Assembly (NCBI GenBank): GCA_022844405.1
Contig: JALHLV010000008.1
Span: 86,630-150,629 of the forward strand
Reading direction: 5' to 3'
Length of the DNA stretch: 64,000 nucleotides
Source: Sphingomonadales bacterium
Lineage (GTDB): Bacteria; Pseudomonadota; Alphaproteobacteria; SMXS01
Shown here: piece by piece, positions 52,759 through 61,231 of the stretch
How the letters are laid out: each line of letters starts with the position of its first letter
Numbering within the stretch: position 1 is the first letter of the stretch
The notes under the pieces: model-generated
The model's database searches: none
Told to the model about the DNA's origin: nothing
The model's input: the letters and a program-made list of their open reading frames with translations, nothing else
Position numbers and translations under genes: made by a program

Positions 52759-52770
52759 GAACTGCAGTTC
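52759..52770. promoter_or_regulatory. Palindrome GAACTGCAGTTC in the cold-shock gene leader region
   Basis: A perfect 12-base palindrome lies 19 bases after the amidotransferase stop and 159 bases before the cold-shock start. It may be chance or an operator site. The region 52741-52928 is otherwise without genes and is the likely cold-shock leader. Confidence 0.25.
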
Positions 52771-52928
52771 TGGCTTGCGTTGGCGCCCCATGCTGCCCAT
52801 CATTCTTCGGTCATGCTGCTGCGGTTTGCCGATCGTCTCGCCAAGTTTGGGTATGGATTGCTGCCAATCGTTCAGGTTGATGCACGGCTCGTCCGACGCC
52901 GTGCCACTTAATTGATTGGAGAACGCCG

Positions 52929-53138
52929 ATGCCCGTCGGTACCGTGAAGTGGTTCAACAGCACCAAAGGTTATGGCTTCATTCAGCCCGACGCCGGCGGC
53001 CCTGATGTGTTCGTGCACATCTCCGCCGTGCAGCGCGCCGGCCTGGAAAGCCTCAACGAAGGCCAGAAGGTCTCTTACGAGGAGCAGCGCGACCCGAAGC
53101 GCGGCAAGACGTCGGCCGAGAACCTGAAGAAGGCCTGA
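52929..53138 (+). CDS. Cold-shock domain protein (CspA family)
   Basis: A 69-residue single cold-shock domain. RNP1 (KGYGFIQPD) and RNP2 (VFVHISAV) are intact for single-stranded RNA/DNA binding. The length and sequence are typical of CspA-family RNA chaperones. ATG 52929 follows GGAGAACGCCG. A 188-base upstream gap without a gene fits the long regulated leader usual for such genes. A clear intrinsic terminator follows (53160-53190), so it is monocistronic. Confidence 0.96.
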   Translation: MPVGTVKWFNSTKGYGFIQPDAGGPDVFVHISAVQRAGLESLNEGQKVSYEEQRDPKRGKTSAENLKKA

Positions 53139-53159
53139 TTCGGCCCGAATTCGTGCGAA

Positions 53160-53190
53160 GGGCGCCGCCAGCCGGCGCCCTTTGTCTTTT
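53160..53190 (+). terminator. Intrinsic terminator of the cold-shock gene
   Basis: GGGCGCCG (53160-53167) pairs perfectly with CGGCGCCC (53173-53180) across a 5-base loop, followed by TTTGTCTTTT (53181-53190). It lies 21 bases after the cold-shock stop. It is the clearest intrinsic terminator in the window. Confidence 0.9.
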
Positions 53191-53216
53191 CCGGCGCCCC
53201 GTGACAGGATGCGGCC

Positions 53217-53708
53217 ATGCGCCCGCTGATCCTGGCAACCCTCGCCCTTTGCTGTCTCACGCTTTCGCTGCTCGCGCCGCCGGCGCGCGCCGAACCCGTG
53301 GGCTGCGTGTCGACCACCTTCCGCGGGCTGGGCCTGCTCAACGACAAGGTCTGCGTCGACAGCTTCCGCGACCCCAAGGTTGACGGCGTCGTCTGCCATG
53401 TCAGCCGCGCCCGGACCGGCGGCATGAAGGGCGCGGTCGGCCTCGCCGAGGACACCTCGGACGCCGCGGTGTCGTGCCGGCAGATCGGCCGAATCGTGTT
53501 CAAGGGTAAGCTCGAGGACGGCGAGGACGTGTTCCGGGAAAGCCGGTCCTGGCTGTTCAAGGAACTGCAGGTGGTGCGGTTCTACGACCGGCCCAACAAT
53601 ACGCTGGTCTATCTGAGCTATTCCGACAAGCTGGTCGATGGCTCGCCTAAGAATTCGATCTCGACGGTGCCGATCATGCCGTGGGGCCAACCCGCACCGG
53701 CAAGATAG
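53217..53708 (+). CDS. creA: CreA-family secreted protein
   Basis: A 163-residue protein with a cleavable signal peptide (about residues 1-25, ending APPARA). The mature part contains the family's VGCVSTTFRGLGLLNDKVCVDSF region, VDGVVCHVSRARTGGMKG and four cysteines able to form disulphides. The function of CreA is unknown; it is located in the envelope in relatives. It starts 26 bases after the cold-shock terminator. It is followed by an Acg-like nitroreductase gene on the same strand (36-base gap). Confidence 0.9.
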   Translation: MRPLILATLALCCLTLSLLAPPARAEPVGCVSTTFRGLGLLNDKVCVDSFRDPKVDGVVCHVSRARTGGMKGAVGLAEDTSDAAVSCRQIGRIVFKGKLEDGEDVFRESRSWLFKELQVVRFYDRPNNTLVYLSYSDKLVDGSPKNSISTVPIMPWGQPAPAR

Positions 53709-53744
53709 GCTTTCCAGAAGGCTCCTTTTCGGGGAGGTGACGGG

Positions 53745-54935
53745 GTGAGAATGACCAGGCGTCAGGCGCTGAAACGTGGCCTCGCGGGCGTAGGCGTGAT
53801 CGCGGCAGGTGGTCTGGTGTGGCGCGCCTGGGACAACGGTGCGTTCAACCCGGGCGGCGGCCCACCCTATGAGCTGTGGCGCGATTGGCGCGAGGCTCGG
53901 CTGGACGGGAAGCTGGCGATCGCGCGGGCCGGCATCCTGGCAGCCAACGCCCACAACACCCAGCCATGGTCTTTCCTGATCGGCGAGAACGCCATCTCAC
54001 TCCATGCCGATCCGGTGCGTAACCTGGGAAGCTTCGATCCCTTCCGCCGCGAAATGGCCCTGTCGCTGGGCTGCGCGGTGGAAAACATGGTGCTGGCGGC
54101 GAACGCGCTCGGCGACTGCACGGTCGTGCTGCCGGAGCCTGGCCATCCCACCAGCGGACTGAACCGGGAGATTCCCGTCGCGAGCCTGCTGCTTGAAGCA
54201 GGCGCCGGCAAGCCGGATCCGCTGTTCGAGGCCATCGACCGCCGCCATACCAACCGCGGCCCCTACGCCGGGCGCGCGGTGTCGGCCGAGATAAAGGACG
54301 CGCTCGGCGCGCTGGCAAACCATGCCGACACGAGGCTGCTGTTGTTCGACGACGATCCCCAGCGTAACACGCTGGGCCGGCTGATCGTGTCGGCGACCGA
54401 GACGATCATCGCCGATCCCGAAATGGCGGCCGACAGCGCGCGCTGGTTCCGATTCAGCCGCGCCGACATCGACCGCTACCGGGACGGCATCACCCTGGAC
54501 GCGACCGGCTTGCCCGGTCTGGTCAATGTGGCAGCCAAGTTGATTCCCGAGCCGTCCCCTGCCGTGGCGGATCGGCAATGGCTGGACGGCACCCGCGATG
54601 TGCACGTGGCCACGGCGCCGCTCCTGGGCATGATCGCCGTGCGCGGCCTCTATGACCAGGCGAACGCCATCGAGGCGGGCCGGCTGTGGCAGCGAATCCA
54701 TCTGTGGGCGACCGTCAACGGCCTTGCCGCCCACCCGCTCAACCAGCCGGTGGAGATCGTCGATCGCGCGCGGCAGCTCGGCAAGCCGCCAACCGCCGCG
54801 GGCGAACTGGCGACGCTGACCGGCGATCCGGCATGGCTGCCCACCTTCGTCTTCCGCCTCGGCTATGCCGAGCGGCCGGCGCGGCCAAGCCCGCGCCGCG
54901 CTGTGGAGGATGTCGTCACCGGAATGAAGGACTGA
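53745..54935 (+). CDS. Acg-family FMN-binding nitroreductase-like protein with a Tat signal
   Basis: A 396-residue protein. The N-terminus MTRRQALKRGLAGVG plus a hydrophobic core (about residues 3-25) is a twin-arginine signal, predicting export of a folded flavoprotein or a membrane anchor. The rest resembles the Acg/nitroreductase-like family: ARAGILAANAHNTQPWSFL, RRHTNRGPY and a C-terminal WATVNGLAAHPLNQPVE. Acg proteins are FMN-binding but lack known substrate. GTG 53745 or ATG 53751 may be the start; GGGGAGG is upstream of both. Confidence 0.85.
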   Translation: MRMTRRQALKRGLAGVGVIAAGGLVWRAWDNGAFNPGGGPPYELWRDWREARLDGKLAIARAGILAANAHNTQPWSFLIGENAISLHADPVRNLGSFDPFRREMALSLGCAVENMVLAANALGDCTVVLPEPGHPTSGLNREIPVASLLLEAGAGKPDPLFEAIDRRHTNRGPYAGRAVSAEIKDALGALANHADTRLLLFDDDPQRNTLGRLIVSATETIIADPEMAADSARWFRFSRADIDRYRDGITLDATGLPGLVNVAAKLIPEPSPAVADRQWLDGTRDVHVATAPLLGMIAVRGLYDQANAIEAGRLWQRIHLWATVNGLAAHPLNQPVEIVDRARQLGKPPTAAGELATLTGDPAWLPTFVFRLGYAERPARPSPRRAVEDVVTGMKD

Positions 54936-54938
54936 CGG

Positions 54939-55430
54939 TCAGGCGGTCAGCAGCGCCTTGGCCTGCTGGGCGCGCTCGCCGTGGCGGCGCTCTTCCTTGC
55001 CGTTCTGGCGCAGCAGCACGGCTACCTCGTCGTTGCCGATCTTCGCCGCCCAGCCCTCGTACATCAGCTCGCCGCCGAACTCGCCCTGGGCCATGGTGTC
55101 GAGCAGCGCCTCGTCGACCGGCAGGGTCGCGGGCGCCGTGTCGAACGGGTTCGTATCCGGCGTCGGGATGGCGAATACCTCGCCGGTCAGGATCTGGATC
55201 GCCTTCTGCAGCCGCTTGGCATGCGCCATCTCCTCGCGGCCGTTGGCGTTCAGCAGGTCGCCGATCGCCTTCGACGGCGCCCCGGCGGCGAGCGCCCGGT
55301 AGAAGCTCTGGCCGCTGGCCTCGAGACACACCATCAGCTTCAGGTCATCGACGCTGGGCGTGTCGATGGTGCCGATATAGGCGAAGGCCGCTTCCGACGT
55401 CTGCGGCATGTTGGCGGGCAATGGGCTCAT
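54939..55430 (-). CDS. Ferritin-like di-iron protein (rubrerythrin-type)
   Basis: A 163-residue four-helix protein. Two ExxH motifs (REEMAHAKRL and KEERRHGERA) and two partner helices with Glu (VCLEASGQSFYRALA and GEFGGELMYEGWA) form a likely di-iron site. No rubredoxin domain is present. Such proteins store iron or remove peroxide; the exact role is unknown. ATG 55430 has AGGAG upstream. It is convergent with the Acg-like gene, only 3 bases apart. Confidence 0.85.
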   Translation of the reverse strand: MSPLPANMPQTSEAAFAYIGTIDTPSVDDLKLMVCLEASGQSFYRALAAGAPSKAIGDLLNANGREEMAHAKRLQKAIQILTGEVFAIPTPDTNPFDTAPATLPVDEALLDTMAQGEFGGELMYEGWAAKIGNDEVAVLLRQNGKEERRHGERAQQAKALLTA

Positions 55431-55553
55431 GGGCGTCTCCTGTTTCCTGATGGTAACTTAGCCTGAACCCCGGCCGCCAACAAGCTTGCTCGATTGTTGA
55501 CTCGGCCTGCGATTGGGCTTGATCTAGCGGATACGGAAAACAGGGGAAGTCGG

Positions 55554-56075
55554 ATGAACATCGAAACGCTGGACGTGAATGCCTTGCTGGAGCGGTTGCA
55601 CCGGGTGGAAGCCGTCACCGAGATCATGAACCTGAAGTCGCGCTACTGCGCCGGCTGCGACGACAACCACAACGCCGATTCGCTGGAAGCGATCTTCGTG
55701 CCGGAAGGCCGCTGGAAATGCGACGCCATGCAGGTGGACGCCAAGGGCCACGCCGAGCGCCGCGTGTTCTTCGACGGCCTGGCCAATTCGGGCCGCATCC
55801 GCAATTCCCAGCACATGGTGACCAATCCCAACATTGCCGTGACCGGCGACCGCGCCACCGGCTACTGGCGGATGATGATGGTCTATGCGGGCAACGCGCC
55901 GGACGGCAGCATCCAGTTTTTCCGCATCCTGGGCTACTATCAGGACGATTTCGTCTACCGCGACGGACGCTGGTACTTCGAGACCCTGCGGCCGATGGTC
56001 GAGGACACCGAAGCCTACACCGTCGAGCCGAGCAAATTCGCCACCGCAGGCCTGGTCATGGCCGACGAGATCTAG
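55554..56075 (+). CDS. SnoaL-like/NTF2-fold protein
   Basis: A 173-residue protein with the NTF2-like cone fold of the SnoaL_4 type: MNLKSRYCAGCDDNHNADSL, IFVPEGRWKC, NSQHMVTNPNIAV and DGRWYFETLRP. Many members are small hydratases, isomerases or dehydratase-like enzymes of steroid and aromatic catabolism. The catalytic residues cannot be fixed. ATG 55554 follows GGGGAAGTCGG. Its stop overlaps that of the convergent VOC gene by 4 bases. A second, different SnoaL-like protein is at 62144. Confidence 0.82.
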   Translation: MNIETLDVNALLERLHRVEAVTEIMNLKSRYCAGCDDNHNADSLEAIFVPEGRWKCDAMQVDAKGHAERRVFFDGLANSGRIRNSQHMVTNPNIAVTGDRATGYWRMMMVYAGNAPDGSIQFFRILGYYQDDFVYRDGRWYFETLRPMVEDTEAYTVEPSKFATAGLVMADEI

Positions 56076-56632
56076 AGACTCTCCTCGATCTCGTAGCCGG
56101 TCAGATCCCACGGGATGATCAGCTCCTTGCCGTCCCAGGTGGCGGCCATATCCCTGGTCTTCTGGTACATGGCGCGGACCGTCTTGTGCTGCGGATAGAG
56201 CTCGATCATGTGGCCCAGCGGATCGCGGGCGTCGATGTAGCAGAACTTCTTGCCGACGGCGATGAACTCGCTGGCCAGCGGATAGCCGGCGGCGACGAAG
56301 GCGTCCCGCTCCTTCTCGTAGTCGTCGGTGAAGCAGGCGACGTGGTGGAAGCCTTCCTGGCCGCTCGGGAACATGTCGTGGAAGGCACTGGGCGTCGTCG
56401 AGGTGAGCTGGACCAACTCGATGTTGAGGTCGCCCGACTGGACGAACACGCCCTTGATGCCGATCGGCGCCTCGGGCCGGCCGCGATAGGTATGTTCGGT
56501 CAGCGAGCCGGCCTGGCCGCCCATGAACGGGCCGATGCCGTACATATGGTTCAAGCGCTTGCAGGCGGCCTCCAGGTCGCGGACGATGTAGCAGTTCTGG
56601 ATGATCCTGGCGGCGTTCATGACCGGTTGCAT
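56072..56632 (-). CDS. VOC-superfamily (glyoxalase/dioxygenase-fold) protein
   Basis: A 186-residue protein with two betaalphabetabetabeta modules of the vicinal oxygen chelate fold. Possible metal ligands are in QNCYIVRD, EGFHHVACF and GHMIELYP (His and Glu). This fits glyoxalase-, epimerase- or extradiol-dioxygenase-like enzymes; I cannot choose. ATG 56632 has AGGGGAAA upstream. It overlaps the convergent SnoaL-like gene at the 3' end. Confidence 0.85.
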   Translation of the reverse strand: MQPVMNAARIIQNCYIVRDLEAACKRLNHMYGIGPFMGGQAGSLTEHTYRGRPEAPIGIKGVFVQSGDLNIELVQLTSTTPSAFHDMFPSGQEGFHHVACFTDDYEKERDAFVAAGYPLASEFIAVGKKFCYIDARDPLGHMIELYPQHKTVRAMYQKTRDMAATWDGKELIIPWDLTGYEIEESL

Positions 56633-56781
56633 CTGGCGTTTCCCCTTTCTGACGGATGGTTCAGAAACCTACTCTAGAGACGGGCCGCTCGGCTGAACAG
56701 GGCCGGCGCGCCGGAATCTCCCGCTGCACGAAATTTCTGCTACAATCGGAGGTTGATGGCAATCAATCGGGGCGTGGGCAT

Positions 56782-58479
56782 TTGGTGCTAGGCGACGCGA
56801 CGCTGCAGCTCGACGGCCGGGTCCGTATCGAGCAGACCCGGATGATGTACCGCACGCCGGCCGTCCCGTTGCTCAACGTGCTCGCCGCGGGGATCGCCGC
56901 CGCCGCGATGTCCGGCGCCTATCCCGCCATCGTGCTGGTCGGCTGGCTTGCCGCGTTCGTCCTCGTGGCGGCGTGGCGTGTGCACCTGTGGTACGGCTTT
57001 CACCGCATCGACGCCGCCGTGGACAGCGAGTACTGGCGGCACCGCTTCGTCGCCGGCGCGATCGCGATGGGTTGCCTTTGGGGCCTGACTGCTTCCGTGG
57101 TGTTCGTAACCCCCGATCCCGGCTACCACGTCTTCGCGGTATTCGTGGTGGGCGGCATGACGTTGGCAGCCGTTGTCAGCCACGCCACCTACATGCCCGC
57201 CGTCTATGGCTTCACGCTACCCATCATCATGCCAATGGCCATAGTGCTGTTCGCCAAGGGGGATGCGAGGTCGGTCGAGATGGCGCTGCTGCTGCTGGTG
57301 TTCTCGGCCGTGCTCGCGGTTGCCGGGCGCAGCATGCACCGTTGGATCGAGAGCACCACCAGGCTGCAGATCGAGCGGGAGCAGCTGATCGCCCGGCTGC
57401 AAAGCGCCACCGAGACGCTCGAGCGGGAAATATCCACCAGCCATGAGCGCGAGGAGACGCTGCAGGCGATCACCGCCGCGCTTGAGGATCAGAGCCGGTC
57501 CGTCCACCTGCTCAACGGCATGGTCCAGCGCCTGCAGGAGGCGACGACCGACCAGGAGTTGACTGAAATCGTCGGCGGCTATGCGCCGCAGATCGTTCCG
57601 GGACGGCCGGGCGTTCTGTTTCTGATGAACAATTCGCAGAACCTACTGACCGTCCTCGCCAGCTGGGGCGACCCCGTCGGCACCGAGATGGATTTTCCAC
57701 CCGACAATTGCTGGGCGTTGCGGCGCAGCCAGCCCCACCTGATGCCGGCGGGTGGCCGCGAGGTGCGCTGCCAGCATGTGCAGCCGACGTTCTCGGGCGG
57801 CTATGCCTGCTATCCCCTGCTGGGACGCGGCGGCATCGTCGGGCTCCTGTACATCGAGGCCGATAACGCCGCCGCTGGACAGGACGAGGGTCTGAACGCC
57901 TTTGCCAGCAATCTGGGGCTGGCGCTGGCCAACTACCGGCTGCGCGAGGCCCTTCGCGTGATGTCGCTGCGCGACCCGCTGACCGGCCTGTTCAACCGCC
58001 GCTACCTGGAGGAGACCCTGGTGCTGGAGTTCGGCCGGGCATCGCGCGCCAATGACGGCATCGGCGTCATCGTCGGCGACCTCGATCACTTCAAGCGGCT
58101 CAACGACACCCACGGCCACGACGGCGGCGACGCCGCGTTGCGCGCCGTCGCCCAGGTGCTGGTCGGCAACGTCCGCAAGGGCGACATCGCCTGCCGGCAC
58201 GGTGGCGAGGAATTTGTTCTGGTGCTGCCGGGCGCGACGCTGGAGCAGACCCACGAGCGGGCCGAGGAGTTGCGGCGGACACTGGCGCAGCTCGAGGTGC
58301 CGTTCCACGGCAAGCTGATCTCGCCGATCACCATGTCGATCGGCGTCGCCGTCTACCCCAGGCACGGCAGTTCGCCGGACGCCGTCCTGCGTCAAGCGGA
58401 TAAGGCGATGTACCAGGCCAAGCAGAACGGCCGCGACCGGGTCGTCGTCGCCGGAACGTTCGAGAGCGTGTCAGGCTGA
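56782..58479 (+). CDS. Membrane-bound diguanylate cyclase with GAF and GGDEF domains
   Basis: A 565-residue signalling protein. About five or six N-terminal transmembrane segments (residues 26-195) precede a coiled linker, a GAF domain (about 255-395, ending GLLYIEADN) and a C-terminal GGDEF domain. The active-site motif is GGEEF (474-478), so it should make cyclic di-GMP; an RxxD inhibitory site is less clear (SLRDPLTGLFNRRYL precedes the domain). The start is uncertain: TTG 56782 or GTG 56785, since the longer frame has a low-complexity leader. It ends 78 bases before the hpnN gene. Confidence 0.88.
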   Translation: MVLGDATLQLDGRVRIEQTRMMYRTPAVPLLNVLAAGIAAAAMSGAYPAIVLVGWLAAFVLVAAWRVHLWYGFHRIDAAVDSEYWRHRFVAGAIAMGCLWGLTASVVFVTPDPGYHVFAVFVVGGMTLAAVVSHATYMPAVYGFTLPIIMPMAIVLFAKGDARSVEMALLLLVFSAVLAVAGRSMHRWIESTTRLQIEREQLIARLQSATETLEREISTSHEREETLQAITAALEDQSRSVHLLNGMVQRLQEATTDQELTEIVGGYAPQIVPGRPGVLFLMNNSQNLLTVLASWGDPVGTEMDFPPDNCWALRRSQPHLMPAGGREVRCQHVQPTFSGGYACYPLLGRGGIVGLLYIEADNAAAGQDEGLNAFASNLGLALANYRLREALRVMSLRDPLTGLFNRRYLEETLVLEFGRASRANDGIGVIVGDLDHFKRLNDTHGHDGGDAALRAVAQVLVGNVRKGDIACRHGGEEFVLVLPGATLEQTHERAEELRRTLAQLEVPFHGKLISPITMSIGVAVYPRHGSSPDAVLRQADKAMYQAKQNGRDRVVVAGTFESVSG

Positions 58480-58557
58480 GCACGTTCCCGTGGTTCGCGG
58501 CCGTCCAGGCGGCTATATACAGTCCACCGAACCGCAAGCCACCGGAGTAACAAGCCG

Positions 58558-61152
58558 TTGAGGCTATCGCCCGTACCGAGCGCCGTCGCGTTCAGCTGCC
58601 GCCATCCCGTTCTCGTCACCCTCCTTGCCGTGCTGCTGTGCGGCCTGTCGGCTTGGTACGTTTCCGGCCATTTCAGGATGAGCACCAAAACCGAGGAGCT
58701 GGTCGCCGAGGACGTGAACTACCGCGTGCGCAACGACGAGATGCGCGAGGCCTTCCCACAGGTGTCCGACCTGATCGTGGTCGTGGTCGACGCAAAGACA
58801 CCCGAGCTCGCGGAGGATAGCGCCGCCCGCCTAGCTGAAAGGCTGAAGCTCAATACGACCGATTTCCTGGGCGTGCGCCGACCGGACGGCGGCGACTTCT
58901 TCTCCCACGCCGCGCTGCTCTACGGGTCGATCGAGGACGTGCAGAAGGCGACCGACGCCATGGTGACCGCACAGCCCTTTCTGGGACAGCTCGCCTACGA
59001 CCCCAGCCTGCGGGGCGTGATGGACGTGTTCGATACGACGCTGCTCGGCATCAGAAGCGGCGAAACCGGCTTCGCCCAGATCGACAGGCCGCTGGCATCG
59101 CTGGCCGACGCGCTGGAGACGGTGAACGCTGGCAAGCCCGCCTATTTCTCGTGGCAGGCGATATTGGGCGCCGATGACGGCTCGCGGCTGCAGGCGCCGC
59201 TGCGCCGCTTCATCCTGGTGAAGCCGACGCTGGACTACCAGTCGCTGAAGCCCGGCCAGAAGGCCACCGACGCGATCCGCGCCGCTGCCCATGAGCTGGG
59301 GCTCGATGCCGATCGCGGCGTCACCGTCCGGCTGACCGGCCAAGTGCCGATGACCGACGAGGAGTTCGCCTCGCTCGCCCACAACATCTGGCTGGTGAGC
59401 CTGGCGATCCTCGGCTGCATGCTGCTGATGCTGTGGTTCGCCACCCGGTCGGTGCGCATCGTCGCCGCGATCATGATCACCACCCTGGCCGGACTGCTGG
59501 TCACCATGGCGCTGGGCCTGGCCGCCGTCGGGCGGTTCAACCTGATCTCGGTCGCTTTCATCCCGCTGTTCGTCGGGCTGGGCATCGATTTCGGCATCCA
59601 GCTCAGCGTCCGCTTTCGCCAGGAACGGCTGACCGAACGCGACCCCAAGCTGGCGCTGCGGCGTGCCGCCGAGGCGCTGGGCGGCGCGCTGACCCTGGCC
59701 GCCGCCGGCATCTGCCTAGGCTTCCTCGCCTTCCTGCCCACGTCCTATGTGGGCATCTCGGAGCTGGGCATCATCGCCGCCATCGGCATGGCGATCGCGC
59801 TGGCGCTCAACGTCACCCTGCTGCCCTCGCTGCTGCTGCTGCGCTCGCCGCTCCAGTCGCTGGAGGTCGGGAACAAGGCGCTGGCGCCGGTCGATGCGTT
59901 CCTGCTGCGCCGGCGCAAGCTGGTGCTGTGGATTTTCGGTGCGCTGATGGCCGCCAGCATCGCCGGCCTGCCGCTGGTGAAGTTCGACTTCAACCCGTTG
60001 CACCTGCGCGACCAGGACAGCGAATCGGTCGCCACCCTGCGCGACCTGATGCACGACCCGAGCCGCACGTTGAACACCATCGACGTGCTGATGCCGAGCA
60101 GCGCCGAGGCCGCCGCCATGGCGAAGACGTTGGCGGCGCTGCCGGAGGTGTCGCAGGCGGTCACCATCTCCAGCTTCGTGCCCAGGGACCAGGACGCCAA
60201 GCTGGCGCTGATCGGCGACACGGCGAGCCTGCTCGATCCAACGATCAATCCCATCGACGCCGCGACGCCACCGGGGGATGCGGAAACCGTCGCCAGCCTG
60301 ACCGCGACCGCCAGATCGTTGCGCGCGGCGGCCAGCGGGCGCGACGATGCCGCTACCGCGTTGCGGCTGGCGGACGCCCTGGAAAAGCTCGCCGCCGGCC
60401 CGGCCGAAAGGCGGGCGCGGGCGGAGACGACGGTGATCGCGCCACTACAGGTCATGCTCGGCCAAACCCGCGCCGCGCTGATGGCCCGGCCGATCACCAT
60501 GGCCGATCTGCCGCACGACCTGGTGCGCGACTGGATGAACGAGGACGGCCGCGCCCGCGTCCAGGTATTCCCCAAGGGCGACAGCAACGACAACGCCACC
60601 CTCAAGCGCTTCGTCGATGCCGTGCAGGGCGTGGCGACCCATGCGTCCGGCCCGCCGATCTCGGTGACCGAGGCGGGCGCGACCATCTCCGGTGCGTTCG
60701 TGCAGGCCGGCATCCTGGCGCTGATCGCCATCACCGTGCTGCTGCTCGCGGTGCTGCGCAGCGTGACCGAAGTGGCCGCGACGCTGGCGCCCATCGTGCT
60801 GTCGGGCTTCCTGACGCTGGGCACCTGCGTGCTGATCCAGCTGCCGATCAACTTCGCCAACATCATCGCCTTTCCGCTGCTGTTCGGCGTCGGCGTGGCG
60901 TTCCACATCTATTTCGTCATGGCGTGGCGCGCGGGCGAGAGGAACCTGCTGCAGTCGAGCCTGGCCCGCGCCGTACTGTTCAGCGCGCTGGCGACCGGCG
61001 CGGCATTCGGCAGCCTGTGGCTGTCGGACCACCCCGGCACCGCCAGCATGGGCAAGGTGCTGGTGATCTCGCTGATCTGGACGCTGATCTGCGCCTTGAT
61101 CTTCGAGCCGGCGCTGCTCGGCCCGCCGCGCGAGAAGAAGAAGCCCGGCTGA
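58558..61152 (+). CDS. hpnN: HpnN-like RND transporter (hopanoid export)
   Basis: An 864-residue inner-membrane protein of the RND/MMPL type with about 12 helices and two large periplasmic loops. The first helix (about residues 17-37) leads into STKTEELVAEDVNYRVRNDEMR, a family feature. The segment FVGLGIDFGIQLSVRFRQE carries the Asp of the proton-relay helix, and FPLLFGVGVAFHIYFVMAWR occurs in the second half. HpnN moves hopanoids to the outer membrane. Length and layout match. The start is TTG 58558 after GGAG. No other hopanoid gene is in the window. An SDR gene follows after 79 bases. Confidence 0.87.
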   Translation: MRLSPVPSAVAFSCRHPVLVTLLAVLLCGLSAWYVSGHFRMSTKTEELVAEDVNYRVRNDEMREAFPQVSDLIVVVVDAKTPELAEDSAARLAERLKLNTTDFLGVRRPDGGDFFSHAALLYGSIEDVQKATDAMVTAQPFLGQLAYDPSLRGVMDVFDTTLLGIRSGETGFAQIDRPLASLADALETVNAGKPAYFSWQAILGADDGSRLQAPLRRFILVKPTLDYQSLKPGQKATDAIRAAAHELGLDADRGVTVRLTGQVPMTDEEFASLAHNIWLVSLAILGCMLLMLWFATRSVRIVAAIMITTLAGLLVTMALGLAAVGRFNLISVAFIPLFVGLGIDFGIQLSVRFRQERLTERDPKLALRRAAEALGGALTLAAAGICLGFLAFLPTSYVGISELGIIAAIGMAIALALNVTLLPSLLLLRSPLQSLEVGNKALAPVDAFLLRRRKLVLWIFGALMAASIAGLPLVKFDFNPLHLRDQDSESVATLRDLMHDPSRTLNTIDVLMPSSAEAAAMAKTLAALPEVSQAVTISSFVPRDQDAKLALIGDTASLLDPTINPIDAATPPGDAETVASLTATARSLRAAASGRDDAATALRLADALEKLAAGPAERRARAETTVIAPLQVMLGQTRAALMARPITMADLPHDLVRDWMNEDGRARVQVFPKGDSNDNATLKRFVDAVQGVATHASGPPISVTEAGATISGAFVQAGILALIAITVLLLAVLRSVTEVAATLAPIVLSGFLTLGTCVLIQLPINFANIIAFPLLFGVGVAFHIYFVMAWRAGERNLLQSSLARAVLFSALATGAAFGSLWLSDHPGTASMGKVLVISLIWTLICALIFEPALLGPPREKKKPG

Positions 61153-61231
61153 CCCGTCCGCGAGGGGTTGTGCAACTCCTCGGAACCGCGCCATCATGCC
61201 TGTCTGTCTTGGGGAAGATGAGAGAGGGATC

